From UBA1847 sp942492205 (lineage in GTDB: Bacteria > Pseudomonadota > Gammaproteobacteria > Steroidobacterales > Woeseiaceae), in NCBI GenBank assembly GCA_942492205.1, contig CALODT010000001.1:1798001-1862000 (forward strand): a stretch of 64,000 nucleotides of DNA, given 5' to 3'. Positions 17,883 to 26,442 of this stretch are shown here, one piece after another. Position numbers and translations under genes: made by a program. Positions within the stretch are counted from its first letter, which is position 1. Every line of letters begins with the position of its first letter. Below the pieces are notes generated by a model that saw only the letters and a program-made list of their open reading frames with translations, was not told the DNA's origin and made no database searches.

Positions 17883-18062
17883 TGATAAACCTCGAGTAGT
17901 ACGATGGCCGTCACGAGACATAGTAGAAAAAAAGTACCGCTGTTGTAAAAGTCATCCGGCGTGACGTTACGGCACTCGGCTTTAACCATGCGCTGGCCGC
18001 GCGCCCATCTGCTGTAACAAACATAGTGCTGTAGCAGGCCCGTATGCGTTATGTCGAGTGGA

Positions 18063-19562
18063 CTAGACTGCCACTTCAGCAGGCTTGAGAGCTTGTCCAG
18101 CAACCTCAAAAATCAGCGCGCCATCGTCGAGCGGAGCCTCGAGGAACATCTTCCTGTCAGCCTTGTAGCTCTGTGGATTTACCCAGGGCTCGTGATCACC
18201 CTGTCTCGGCATGAGAGGCAGAACGCGCTGAATATACCCGGACGAGAAATCGGTGATCCACGGTTTCGCCGGCATCTGCTTTTCTTCCTCGCTGAGCCGC
18301 GGCGTGCATTGCCTGAAGCCGTGCTCATCCATGTAATTTACAAGTCGGCAGAAGTACTCGGCAGTAAGGTCTGCACGCAAGGTCCAGGACGCGTTGATGT
18401 AACCGAACGTGGACACCATGTTGGGCACGTCTGAGGACATGATCCCTTTGTAGGTATAGCTCTGCGAAAAATCGACGGCTTTGTCGTCAACATGAAACTG
18501 CACATCGCCGAGTACCAACAAGTCGATTCCTGTCGCCGTGACGATGATGTCGGCCGGCACCTGCTCGCCGGACTGAAGACTGAGACCACCCTCCGTAAAC
18601 GTATCGATGCGATCAGTGACAACTGACGCCTTTCCAGAGCGAATGGCTTCGAACAGATCGCTGTTCGGAACCAGGCAAAGTCGCTGATCCCAAGGGTTGT
18701 AGCTGGGCGTGAAGTGTTTGTCGACGTCGTAGTCCTTGCCGAGCTCCTTGCGCACCCGTTTCAACAGCAGTCGTTTTGCCTTTTCCGGCGCCGTACGCGT
18801 GCGACGGTAGATCCACTGCTGCAGCGTGATGTTCTTCCATCGCGTAATGGCATAGGCCATGTCAGCCGGCAGGATCTTTCTCAGCAGGTTGGCGATCCAG
18901 TCCTGGTCCGGCCAGGAAACCACATAGGTCGGCGAGCGCTGCACCATGGTCACGTGATCTGCCTGCTTGGCAAGTTCCGGGACAAGTGTCATTGCGGTGG
19001 CGCCCGAACCGATAACGACGATGCGTTTGCCGCTGTAGTCCAGATCCGACGGCCAGTGCTGCGGGTCAATTATCTCGCCGGTGAATCGCTCCCGCCCTTT
19101 AAACTCGGGAATGTGGCCTTTATCGTACCGATAGTAGCCGGCACACATCAGCAGCATGTTGCAGCGCAAGAAGATCGGCGCATCACCGCCAGTGCTGCGA
19201 ATCTCGAGCGTCCAGCACGCCTCGTCGCTCGACCACCGGGCGCTGACAAGGCGATGCCCGTAGCGAATGTGGGGTTCTACATCATGTTCGGCCGCGGCCT
19301 CGCGAACGTAGTTCAGAATGGCCGGTCCGTCGGCGATGGCTTTCTTTCCATGCCAGGGCTTGAAGTCGTAGCCCAGCGTGTGCATATCGCTATCCGAGCG
19401 TATACCGGGGTAACGAAACAAATCCCAGGTGCCGCCGATCGCATCACGTGCCTCGATGATGGCGTAACTCTTGTTCGGGCAATCCATCTGCAGGTGGCAG
19501 GCAGCACCAATGCCGGACAGCCCGGCCCCTACGATAACGACGTCGAAGTACTCGCTACTCAT
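18063..19562 (-). CDS. Flavin-containing monooxygenase (EthA/Baeyer-Villiger type)
   Basis: A 499-residue FAD/NADPH monooxygenase of the class B family. It has an N-terminal FAD-binding GxGxxG (GAGLSG, residues 12-17), the arginine-rich GTWDLFRYPGIRSDSDM segment seen in Baeyer-Villiger and EthA-like enzymes, the fingerprint region FKG...GEIIDPQHWP, and a second nucleotide-binding GSGATA for NADPH. Substrates of such enzymes include ketones, sulfides and thioamides; none can be assigned here. No signal peptide is visible. It stands alone between two lipoprotein genes, 116 bp from the S41 peptidase gene on the same strand. Confidence 0.9.
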   Translation of the reverse strand: MSSEYFDVVIVGAGLSGIGAACHLQMDCPNKSYAIIEARDAIGGTWDLFRYPGIRSDSDMHTLGYDFKPWHGKKAIADGPAILNYVREAAAEHDVEPHIRYGHRLVSARWSSDEACWTLEIRSTGGDAPIFLRCNMLLMCAGYYRYDKGHIPEFKGRERFTGEIIDPQHWPSDLDYSGKRIVVIGSGATAMTLVPELAKQADHVTMVQRSPTYVVSWPDQDWIANLLRKILPADMAYAITRWKNITLQQWIYRRTRTAPEKAKRLLLKRVRKELGKDYDVDKHFTPSYNPWDQRLCLVPNSDLFEAIRSGKASVVTDRIDTFTEGGLSLQSGEQVPADIIVTATGIDLLVLGDVQFHVDDKAVDFSQSYTYKGIMSSDVPNMVSTFGYINASWTLRADLTAEYFCRLVNYMDEHGFRQCTPRLSEEEKQMPAKPWITDFSSGYIQRVLPLMPRQGDHEPWVNPQSYKADRKMFLEAPLDDGALIFEVAGQALKPAEVAV

Positions 19563-19679
19563 AATCGAAGCTGACCCGATCGGGAAACATGGTGCCTATG
19601 GTAGCAGGAGGAGCGCGCAACGCCCGCGTCCTATCGGCGAATTCGGTGACTTTCTATTGTTGTTTCCGAGAACGACATT

Positions 19680-20729
19680 TCACGACGACGTCCGACTCAT
19701 TAGATCCGCAATAGCAGCATCCAATATCGTATCTCGACGGGCAGCCATATCTGTTTCAGTGATGTCGATGCGAACGTCGGGCTCGATGCCGACTCCCTCG
19801 AAGGTACTCCCATCAGGACGGTATTCAATCCAACGCGAGACCGTGTACCGCCAGCCGTTGCTCCATTCTCTCTGCTCAGGGTTTGCGGAGCCTCCACCGG
19901 TGAAATCGCCAAACGAAACAGAATTTGGCAGTACCGCAAACGCGAGAACGAGGCTTTCCGCGCTACTCAGCGTGCGGCGATTCGTCAGCACCGAAATCGG
20001 TCCGGCAAAGGACTCGGCGCCGCCAGGTTGAATGAATCCGTCGATAAACGGACCAAAGTCGTCGTGGTTCGGGCCATTCCGGAAGCGCACCCGGCGATAC
20101 AATCGCATCGCATCTGCGAACCGGGCGGCGATAGCCACGCCATTCTGATCATCACCACCGCCATTGCTGCGAAGGTCTATCACCATGCCGCGAACACCGT
20201 CGAGCTGGCTGAGAATATAGTCGATATCGTTCCCGTGACCCTGCCCGCCGAGACTGTGTACCCTTACGTAGCCGACGTCTGCATCGATACGGCCGAACAA
20301 CATGCCTGATTGCGGACTCATCATCGCCGTTTGATCAAGGTACGTTGCCGTAACAAGCGACTCGTCGAAGTTGCTTGGAAACTGGTCGAACCAGCCGGTG
20401 TATCGGGAAGTACCGAGTGGGGTGTCCAGGCGAACATGCGGGTCTTCCAGTTCCAGCAGCATGTTGGACAAGACGGTGAACAACTCATTATCGGAACTCG
20501 ACGATGTGAGTTGAGACCGGTATCGCGCGTTTGAGTCGTCCCAGTCGAGGCCCTTCAGGACAAAGAACGAATAGTTGCGGTCGAAGTCAGTCCACAGCGA
20601 GTCGAATAGTTCTGGCGCAGATGCAGAAGGCGGAGGTACCGGTGGCGCGGCAGCGCCGCTTCCGCCGCCGCACGCTGACAAGGAAAGCGCCAGCAGCATT
20701 CCGAGACACTTGCGCACGTCAACAAACAA
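19680..20729 (-). CDS. S41-family peptidase lipoprotein
   Basis: A 349-residue predicted lipoprotein with lipobox SLSAC (Cys20) followed by GGGSG and a Pro-rich linker. The C-terminal part is a tail-specific protease/tricorn-like S41 fold. It has the strand VGYVRVHSLGG, the oxyanion loop VIDLRSNGGG (about 183-192) and the nucleophile region TLSSAESL with Ser255/Ser256 and Glu258. No PDZ domain is visible and the usual Lys of the Ser-Lys dyad is not obvious. This points to the Ser-Glu-type S41 subgroup. The start is TTG at 20729 with GAGG 7 nt upstream; ATG at 20699 is an alternative. Likely envelope proteolysis, substrate unknown. Confidence 0.82.
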   Translation of the reverse strand: MFVDVRKCLGMLLALSLSACGGGSGAAAPPVPPPSASAPELFDSLWTDFDRNYSFFVLKGLDWDDSNARYRSQLTSSSSDNELFTVLSNMLLELEDPHVRLDTPLGTSRYTGWFDQFPSNFDESLVTATYLDQTAMMSPQSGMLFGRIDADVGYVRVHSLGGQGHGNDIDYILSQLDGVRGMVIDLRSNGGGDDQNGVAIAARFADAMRLYRRVRFRNGPNHDDFGPFIDGFIQPGGAESFAGPISVLTNRRTLSSAESLVLAFAVLPNSVSFGDFTGGGSANPEQREWSNGWRYTVSRWIEYRPDGSTFEGVGIEPDVRIDITETDMAARRDTILDAAIADLMSRTSS

Positions 20730-20859
20730 TCCAATTCCTCGTTGTCATGATGAGTTGACGAGAAAGCCTCGGCCAATACGTCAATGCCGCGTCCAGGTCA
20801 GCCGCTACCACAATACCTGAAGTGTTTGGCCCGCTGGAATCGGGCACCAACCTCCACCT

Positions 20860-21278
20860 TTTCGGTCGTTTGGAGCGGGAAACCCAGCGCGCTAGTCGTT
20901 CTAAAAATCTGCGTCGCGGATCGATTGCGCGATGAACCGCTGCACTGACACCCCGGACCTCGGGGCATTAACCTGGCGCGCCTCAAATAAAAAAGGGCCG
21001 CCCGAAGGGCAGCCCTTTGTTTATTTGGAGCGGGAAACCCAGCGCGTTAGTCGTTCTCCAAAGTCGTGTCGCGGAACGGTTGCGCGATGAACCACCACGG
21101 TGACAAAGCGCATACCGAGGCGTTAACCTGGCATGCTTCAAACGACAAAGGGCCACTCAAAAAAACCACGCGCTAGTCGTTCTAAAAATCTGCGTCGCGG
21201 ATCGATTGCGCGATGAACCCGACGGTGACAAAGCGCATACCGAGGCGTAACGGACAAAGAGTGGCCCTTTCGGTCGTT
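20860..21278 (-). repeat. Degenerate repeats carrying the 3' end of tRNA-Gly
   Basis: Copies of the last 14 nt of tRNA-Gly (minus strand GGTTTCCCGCTCCA) occur at 20871-20884 and 21026-21039, downstream of the intact gene at 21279. A ~50-bp core with GTCGTTCTAAAAATCTGCGT and GATTGCGCGATGAAC occurs three times: about 20888-20938, 21042-21093 (diverged) and 21168-21218. Two arms, 21142-21158 and 21259-21277, form an imperfect inverted repeat enclosing ~100 bp. The structure parallels the tRNA-Leu repeats at 8882-9455 but is more decayed. I see no credible protein gene between 20730 and 21278. Confidence 0.85.
20985..21025 (-). terminator. Intrinsic terminator downstream of tRNA-Gly
   Basis: On the minus strand the hairpin AAAGGGCTGCCC-TTC-GGGCGGCCCTTT is followed by a T-rich run (TTTTTTATTTG). 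The stem is symmetric enough to work in both directions. It lies immediately downstream of the second tRNA-Gly remnant, at 21026, as if it was once the terminator placed right after the tRNA acceptor end. Confidence 0.8.
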
Positions 21279-21354
21279 TGGAGCGGGAAACCAGGTTCGA
21301 ACTGGCGACCTCAACCTTGGCAAGGTTGCGCTCTACCAACTGAGCTATTCCCGC
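21279..21354 (-). tRNA. tRNA-Gly (anticodon GCC)
   Basis: A 76-nt tRNA with acceptor GCGGGAA/TTCCCGC, D-arm AGCTCAGTTGGTAGAGC, anticodon GCC in loop TTGCCAA, T-arm GGTTCGAACC-type and encoded CCA. It lies just downstream of pgsA, as glyW does in E. coli, but tRNA-Cys and tRNA-Leu are missing from this position and found at 9456-9632. It has its own promoter at 21366-21393. Confidence 0.97.
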
Positions 21355-21365
21355 AGAGGGACGAG

Positions 21366-21393
21366 ATTTTAGTCACTTAAGGTGCCCTGTCAA
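21366..21393 (-). promoter_or_regulatory. Promoter of tRNA-Gly
   Basis: On the minus strand a consensus -35 TTGACA (21393-21388) and a -10 TAAAAT (21371-21366) are 16 bp apart. A C/G-rich discriminator and the tRNA 5' end follow within about 12 nt of the -10 element. It lies in the gap between the pgsA stop (21423) and tRNA-Gly. Confidence 0.8.
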
Positions 21394-21422
21394 GGCGAAT
21401 TGCCATCTTTCGCACTCTATAC

Positions 21423-21986
21423 CTAGCCCTGATCCGCGCTGATAAAGGGCCAGGCCGCCCGGAGATAGGTAATCATCGATAATATGGTCATGATTGCGGC
21501 CAAAACAAGGAGCCCAAAGCCAATGGCATACATATCGATGCCAAACAGCGGATTCTTGTAAACCATGAGGGCTATGCCGAACATCTGCAGTGTGGTTTTC
21601 ACTTTGCCCGCAATGCCTACCTTGACGTGAGCGCGCTCGCCGATCGTCGCCATCCACTCGCGTAACGCAGAAATCGTTATCTCGCGCCCGATGATGATCA
21701 TCGCGATGATGTCCTCGAACCAGCCTGACTGTGCCTGCACCAGCATGACCAGTACGATCGCAACCATCAGCTTGTCGGCAACCGGGTCAAGAAATTCGCC
21801 AAACCGCGAGGTTTGATTGAAGCGGCGCGCCACCCAGCCGTCGATGAAATCGGTTATCGCCGCGATCCCAAACAGTATCGCCGCAATCGGTCGCGCATTC
21901 GGTATCGGACTGTAGAAACAGACGACGACTGCCGGTATCGCGGCGATGCGAAACAGCGTGAGAATAATGGCGAGGTTCAGTTTCAA
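21423..21986 (-). CDS. pgsA: CDP-diacylglycerol--glycerol-3-phosphate 3-phosphatidyltransferase
   Basis: PgsA makes phosphatidylglycerophosphate, the first committed step to phosphatidylglycerol and cardiolipin, in the inner membrane. The 187-residue protein has about four to five hydrophobic segments and the full CDP-alcohol phosphotransferase motif with Asp46, Asp49, Gly50, Ala53, Arg54, Gly63, Asp67 and Asp71 (DFIDGWVARRF through GEFLDPVAD). The start appears to be TTG at 21986, matching the E. coli N-terminus; ribosome binding looks weak. It lies 17 bp downstream of uvrC in the conserved uvrC-pgsA-tRNA arrangement. Confidence 0.96.
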   Translation of the reverse strand: MKLNLAIILTLFRIAAIPAVVVCFYSPIPNARPIAAILFGIAAITDFIDGWVARRFNQTSRFGEFLDPVADKLMVAIVLVMLVQAQSGWFEDIIAMIIIGREITISALREWMATIGERAHVKVGIAGKVKTTLQMFGIALMVYKNPLFGIDMYAIGFGLLVLAAIMTILSMITYLRAAWPFISADQG

Positions 21987-22003
21987 GCGTTCGGCTCTTG
22001 TTG

Positions 22004-23836
22004 TTATTGCGCGTCCGTATGCAGGTCATTGTATATGGTTTCCGCCAGAGTGCGACTAATCCCGCGAACCTTCACGAGATCATCGACGCCAGCGCCGAGA
22101 ACGCCCTGCAGGCCGCCGAATTGCCGCAACAGCTCGCGGCGCTTTTTCGGCCCGAGGCCTGGTATCTGCTCGAGGCGGGACGTGTTGCGAGCCTTCGCCC
22201 TGCGCTGCCGATGGCCGGTGATTGCGAAGCGATGCGCTTCATCACGAATCTGCTGGATCAGCAATAGCGCCGGCGAATCGGGCGGCAGTTCGATCGGTTT
22301 GTCGTCGCCGGGTCGAAACAGCCGCTCCGCGCCAGCGCGTCGCGCCCTGCCCTTGGCGACAGCAACGACCGTCAGCCAGTCCAGCTCCAGCTCGTCCAGG
22401 ACGGTCATGGCGCGCGCAAGCTGGCCCTTACCACCGTCGACAAACAGCACGTCGGGCATCGGCACCTCGCCTGCCTTGACCCGCGCGTAGCGGCGTCGTA
22501 GCGCTTCGGCCATCGCGCCGTAGTCGTCGCCGGCCGAGGGCGGGCTCAGGTTGAATCGCCGGTAGTCGCTCTTGAGCGCGCCCGCCGTGTTAAAGACCAC
22601 GCAGGATGCAACGGTGGCCTCTCCCGAGGTATGGCTCACATCGAAGCACTCCAGTCGCTGCGGCGCCTCCTCCAGGCCGAGCGCGTCGGTCAAGGCGGCG
22701 AACTGTCGGCGCATCGTGGCATTGCTTGCCGCCTTCAGACCGAGCCCCTGCTCTGCGTTTGTTCGCGCCATCTGCAGCCAACGGGCGCGATCACCGCGCA
22801 CCCGGGACCGGATAGCAACCTTGTAGCCCATGCGCTCGGACAACGTTTGCGACAGGAGGCCGGCATCAGGAATTTCCAGCTCGATGACGATTTCTGCGGG
22901 CGCGTCACGCCCCAGGTAATACTGCGCGACGAAGGCATTCAGGATCTTCTGCCGGTCCGTCTCGCCCGCCAGGCGCGGGAAGTGATCGCGACTGCCGATC
23001 AGTGAGCCATTGCGGATAAACAGCACCGTTACGCAGTGAATTGCGCCATTGGATGCAAAGCCAAGGATATCGAGGTCCTTGTTGTCGCTGCGCTTTACAT
23101 GCTGGCGAGCTTCAATCTCCTTGAGCCTGGCGATCTGATCGCGGTAGCGCGCCGCCTGCTCGTAATCCCGCGCCTCGGCTGCCTGTTCCATACGTTCCAC
23201 AAAACCGTCGACGACGTCCTGGTTCTTGCCGTCCAGGAACTGCACCGCGGCTTCGACATCCTCACGATACTGCTGCTCCGAAATCAGCCCGACGCAGGGC
23301 GCCGTACAGCGCTTGATCTGGTACTGCAGGCAGGGACGTGTGCGATTACTGAAGAAACTGTCATTGCAGTTGCGGATAAGAAACAGCTTTTCGAGCTCTT
23401 TCAGTGTCGTTCGCACGGCGCGCGTGCTCGGATACGGACCGAAATAGCGGCCTTTACCGCGACGCGCGCCGCGATGGAATTTGAGCCGCGGAAACCGGGC
23501 ATCGGTGGAGGCATAGATGTAGGGATAGCTCTTGTCATCGCGCAGCAGCACGTTATAGCGAGGCTTGTGCCGCTTGATCAGGCTGTACTCGAGGATAAGC
23601 GCCTCGGCCTCGGTATTCGCAACCGTCACTTCGACGCGCGCGACGCGCTGCATCATCGCTGCCGTCTTCACCGCCTCCTGGGTGCGGTTGAAGTAGCTCG
23701 AAACGCGCTTCTTCAGGTCCCTGGCTTTGCCGACGTAGATGACCTTGTGCTTACTGTCGAGCATCAGGTAGACACCGGGACGATGCGTCAGGCTGCGCAG
23801 GAACGGCTTTACCTCGAATGTCGTATCGGTGCTCAC
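22004..23836 (-). CDS. uvrC: Excinuclease ABC subunit C
   Basis: UvrC makes both incisions during nucleotide excision repair. The 610-residue product has an N-terminal GIY-YIG nuclease domain (about 15-95, with PGVYLM and VIYVGKARDLKKR), a UVR/UvrB-binding segment near 200-235 (VEAAVQFLDGKNQDVVDGF and following), the RNase H-like second nuclease domain (about 370-540, ECFDVSHTSG and VDGGKGQL) and C-terminal helix-hairpin-helix motifs (IPGLGPKKRRELL). The start is GTG at 23836, overlapping the upstream glycosylase stop as GTGA. Pairing of two DNA-repair genes suggests coupled expression. Confidence 0.97.
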   Translation of the reverse strand: MSTDTTFEVKPFLRSLTHRPGVYLMLDSKHKVIYVGKARDLKKRVSSYFNRTQEAVKTAAMMQRVARVEVTVANTEAEALILEYSLIKRHKPRYNVLLRDDKSYPYIYASTDARFPRLKFHRGARRGKGRYFGPYPSTRAVRTTLKELEKLFLIRNCNDSFFSNRTRPCLQYQIKRCTAPCVGLISEQQYREDVEAAVQFLDGKNQDVVDGFVERMEQAAEARDYEQAARYRDQIARLKEIEARQHVKRSDNKDLDILGFASNGAIHCVTVLFIRNGSLIGSRDHFPRLAGETDRQKILNAFVAQYYLGRDAPAEIVIELEIPDAGLLSQTLSERMGYKVAIRSRVRGDRARWLQMARTNAEQGLGLKAASNATMRRQFAALTDALGLEEAPQRLECFDVSHTSGEATVASCVVFNTAGALKSDYRRFNLSPPSAGDDYGAMAEALRRRYARVKAGEVPMPDVLFVDGGKGQLARAMTVLDELELDWLTVVAVAKGRARRAGAERLFRPGDDKPIELPPDSPALLLIQQIRDEAHRFAITGHRQRRAKARNTSRLEQIPGLGPKKRRELLRQFGGLQGVLGAGVDDLVKVRGISRTLAETIYNDLHTDAQ

Positions 23837-24471
23837 GCCGAGTCCAGCAAGCTCCTTGCCGTCGCGAAGATATCGTCGAACATGGTCTCCGTCAGTCGAC
23901 CGGTATTGGTGTTGTAACGACTGCAATGGTACGAGTCGAGCAGCCGGAACTCGTCGAGCTCATGCAATGCGCCGTGCCCGAACTTGTAGTCGGCCTGGCG
24001 CAAAGCCCGCGCCTTTACGACTGCCCGGTGCGCGATGCCGCCCAGCGCCATCACAACGGCCCCGTCCGGCAGTGACGCCAGTTCATTGGCAAGATAGGCG
24101 TTGCAGGTGTTTATCTCGGCACCCACCGGCTTATTGTCCGGTGGCAGGCACTTGACGGCATTGGTGATGCGGCAGTCGACCATTTCGAGTCCATCGTCGA
24201 CCGCTTCCGAGTGCGCGGCCGAGCTGAAGCCGTATTTGTGCAGCATCTTGTACAGCAGGATGCCGGCGTGATCCCCTGTAAAAGGTCGTCCCGTACGATT
24301 GGCGCCATGCATGCCGGGCGCCAGCCCGACAATCAGGAAACGCGCCTTCGCATCGCCAAACGGCGGCACCGGGCGACAGTAATAGTCGCTGTAGCGCTCG
24401 TTAACGTCGTCCAGGAAGCCGGCAAGCCGCGGACATGCGCGACAGTCCTTGTCAAAGACGTCTGCGTCCAC
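23833..24471 (-). CDS. Family 4/5-type uracil-DNA glycosylase (iron-sulfur)
   Basis: It removes uracil (and possibly hypoxanthine or other lesions) from DNA. The 212-residue protein has the cysteines for a [4Fe-4S] cluster (Cys10, Cys13, Cys108, Cys123), motif 1 GLAPGMHGANRTGRPF (49-64) and motif 2 HCSRYNTNTGR (182-192). Motif 1 has Ala after GL and lacks the polar catalytic Asp/Asn of most families. That is the feature of family 5 (UDGb) enzymes, which otherwise occur largely in thermophiles, actinobacteria and some proteobacteria. It overlaps uvrC by 4 bp and lies 3 bp after the icd stop on the same strand. Confidence 0.88.
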   Translation of the reverse strand: MDADVFDKDCRACPRLAGFLDDVNERYSDYYCRPVPPFGDAKARFLIVGLAPGMHGANRTGRPFTGDHAGILLYKMLHKYGFSSAAHSEAVDDGLEMVDCRITNAVKCLPPDNKPVGAEINTCNAYLANELASLPDGAVVMALGGIAHRAVVKARALRQADYKFGHGALHELDEFRLLDSYHCSRYNTNTGRLTETMFDDIFATARSLLDSA

Positions 24472-24474
24472 GCC

Positions 24475-25815
24475 TCAGTCTTGCATGTGGCGTATTACGG
24501 CCCTGCCGAAACCGCGCGTACCCACCAGCCGAGCGCCCGGCACGAGTTTTTCGAGTTCCTTCTCGACTTCTTTCTTGTCGTGCGTCTTTACCTTGCGTTT
24601 CGGCGCCCGGATAGCAGCACGCAGTCTTGCGAGGTCGAACGTCAGCTCGCCGTTGGCGATGGCTCCAGCAACGCCCTTGATGATCAGGTCGGCCGCTTCG
24701 GTCCAGCCCATGTAGCGCAGCATCATCTCGGCGGAGAGAATCAGCGAGCCAGGATTGACGCGGTTCTTGCCCGCAAATCCCGGCGCGGTTCCATGTGTCG
24801 CCTCGAACACGCCCACTCTGTCGCCGATATTGCCGCCAGGCGCGATACCGATACCGCCAACCTGCGCAGCGAGCGCATCGGAAATGTAGTCGCCGTTCAG
24901 ATTCAGCGTCGCGATGACGTCATAGTCTTCGGGCCGCAGCAGGATCTGCTGCAGGAAGTTATCGGCAATAACATCCTTGACCATGATTTCGCGGCCGGTC
25001 ACCGGATTCTTGAAGGCCAGCCACGGACCGCCGTCTTTTTCCGTCGCGCCAAATTCGGCGCGAGCAACCTCGTAGCCCCATTTCATGAAGGCACCTTCGG
25101 TGTACTTCATGATGTTGCCCTTGTGGACCAGCGTGACGGAACCGTAGTCACGGTCAACGCAATACTGAATGGCCTTCCTGACAAGCCGCTCCGAACCCTC
25201 GCGGGAGACCGGCTTGATGCCGATGCCGGAACTCGCCGGAAAACGAATCTCCGTGACACCCAGCTCCTTCTGCAGGAAGTGAATCAGCTTCTGCACCTCC
25301 TGTGATCCGGTCGGGTACTCGATGCCGGCATAGATGTCCTCCGTGTTTTCGCGGAACACGGTCATATCCACCAGGTCGGAATCTTTCATCGGCGTTTCGA
25401 CGCCCGGGAAATATCGAATCGGCCGCACGCAGGCATACAGGTCGAGCGTTTGGCGAATCGCCACGTTCAGCGAGCGTATTCCACCGCCGGTCGGCGTTGA
25501 TAGCGGCCCCTTGATGGAGACGACAAAGCGCTGCATCGCATCGAGCGTCTCGTCAGGCAGGAAAACGTTGTCGCCGTATACCTCTGTTGCCCGCTCGCCA
25601 GCGAAGATCCGCATCCAGCGCAGATGGCGCTTGTCACCGTAGGCCTGTTCGACCGCAGCTTCGGTCACATTCAGCATGACGGGGGTCACATCGATGCCAA
25701 TCCCGTCGCCCTCGATAAACGGAATTATGGGATTATCCGGCACCGTCAGCGAATGGTCGGGATTGGCTACAATGGCTTCGCCGTCAGCGGGCACTTCGAT
25801 GTGGTCGTATTTCAT
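24475..25815 (-). CDS. icd: Isocitrate dehydrogenase, type I
   Basis: It converts isocitrate to 2-oxoglutarate and CO2 in the TCA cycle. The 446-residue protein has the substrate-site Ser115, Asn117 and Arg121 (IRSLNVAIRQT), Arg131, the Tyr/Lys pair region and the metal-binding Asp residues (NGDYISD). The cofactor pocket is unusual. Positions equal to E. coli Lys344-Tyr345 are Gly346-Phe347 (HGTAPGFAG), and Tyr391 is Phe393, while Val351 and Arg395 are kept (Val353, Arg397). A basic/acidic insert of about 25 residues (around 403-430) lies before the final conserved FG.A helix. NADP use is likely but not certain. It is divergent from rluE, as in E. coli. Confidence 0.95.
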   Translation of the reverse strand: MKYDHIEVPADGEAIVANPDHSLTVPDNPIIPFIEGDGIGIDVTPVMLNVTEAAVEQAYGDKRHLRWMRIFAGERATEVYGDNVFLPDETLDAMQRFVVSIKGPLSTPTGGGIRSLNVAIRQTLDLYACVRPIRYFPGVETPMKDSDLVDMTVFRENTEDIYAGIEYPTGSQEVQKLIHFLQKELGVTEIRFPASSGIGIKPVSREGSERLVRKAIQYCVDRDYGSVTLVHKGNIMKYTEGAFMKWGYEVARAEFGATEKDGGPWLAFKNPVTGREIMVKDVIADNFLQQILLRPEDYDVIATLNLNGDYISDALAAQVGGIGIAPGGNIGDRVGVFEATHGTAPGFAGKNRVNPGSLILSAEMMLRYMGWTEAADLIIKGVAGAIANGELTFDLARLRAAIRAPKRKVKTHDKKEVEKELEKLVPGARLVGTRGFGRAVIRHMQD

Positions 25816-25875
25816 GCGGTTCTCGGCCGGGTTTCAGTGGCGGAGCATTGTACAGATCACAAGGGATTACCAATA

Positions 25876-26442
25876 GTGCTCATCCTTCTCAACAAGCCCT
25901 ACCAGGTCCTGAGCCAGTTCAAAGATGAGCAGGGTCGCGCCACCCTTGGCGACTTTGTCGACCAGCCCGGGGTCTATCCGGCGGGTCGGCTGGACTATGA
26001 CAGCGAGGGCCTGCTGCTGCTGACGGATCACGGCAAGCTGCAGGCCCGCATCAGCCAGCCTGGCTCGAAAATAGCGAAAACCTACTGGGCGCAGGTCGAA
26101 GGCCTGGCAAGCGCCGACCAGCTGCAGCAACTTACCCGCGGCATCACGCTCAGGGACGGCGACGCCAGGGCACTGGCGGCTCGTACGATGAAAACCCCTA
26201 GCTGGCTCTGGGATCGCGTCCCGCCGATTCGCTTTCGAGCCAGCGTGCCCGACAGCTGGATTGAGCTCTCGATCGCGGAGGGGCGCAATCGCCAGGTCAG
26301 GCGCATGACCGCGGCGGTGGGTTTACCGACGCTGCGGCTGATTCGCTACGCCATCGGCCCCTGGTCGGTCGACGACCTCGAGCCGGGTGAATGGCGCAAG
26401 ATCTCCAGCGAGGAAGCCTGGCGGGCGCTGCGGGCGAGCTAG
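25876..26442 (+). CDS. rluE: 23S rRNA pseudouridine(2457) synthase RluE
   Basis: It isomerises U2457 in 23S rRNA to pseudouridine. The 188-residue product is of the RsuA/RluE family without an S4 domain, as in E. coli RluE. Its N-terminus is LILLNKPYQVLSQF, with catalytic Asp40 in PAGRLDYDSEGL and the downstream motif AEGRNRQVRRM. The start is GTG at 25876 with AAGGG about 11 nt upstream; no ATG is available. It is divergent from icd, an arrangement also found in E. coli. The 3' end overlaps the convergent DAHP synthase gene by 4 bp. Confidence 0.94.
   Translation: MLILLNKPYQVLSQFKDEQGRATLGDFVDQPGVYPAGRLDYDSEGLLLLTDHGKLQARISQPGSKIAKTYWAQVEGLASADQLQQLTRGITLRDGDARALAARTMKTPSWLWDRVPPIRFRASVPDSWIELSIAEGRNRQVRRMTAAVGLPTLRLIRYAIGPWSVDDLEPGEWRKISSEEAWRALRAS

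Noticed and set aside
18063..20729. Possible natural-product cluster (monooxygenase with S41 peptidase and lipoproteins)
   Set aside because: No synthase, transporter or precursor gene is present and the genes are separated by gaps and lack shared context.
20871..21292. tRNA-Gly 3'-end copies as attachment sites of an integrated element
   Set aside because: No integrase or phage gene lies in or beside the flanked DNA and the copies are only 14 nt; the rtT-like explanation fits both tRNA loci better, though it is not excluded.
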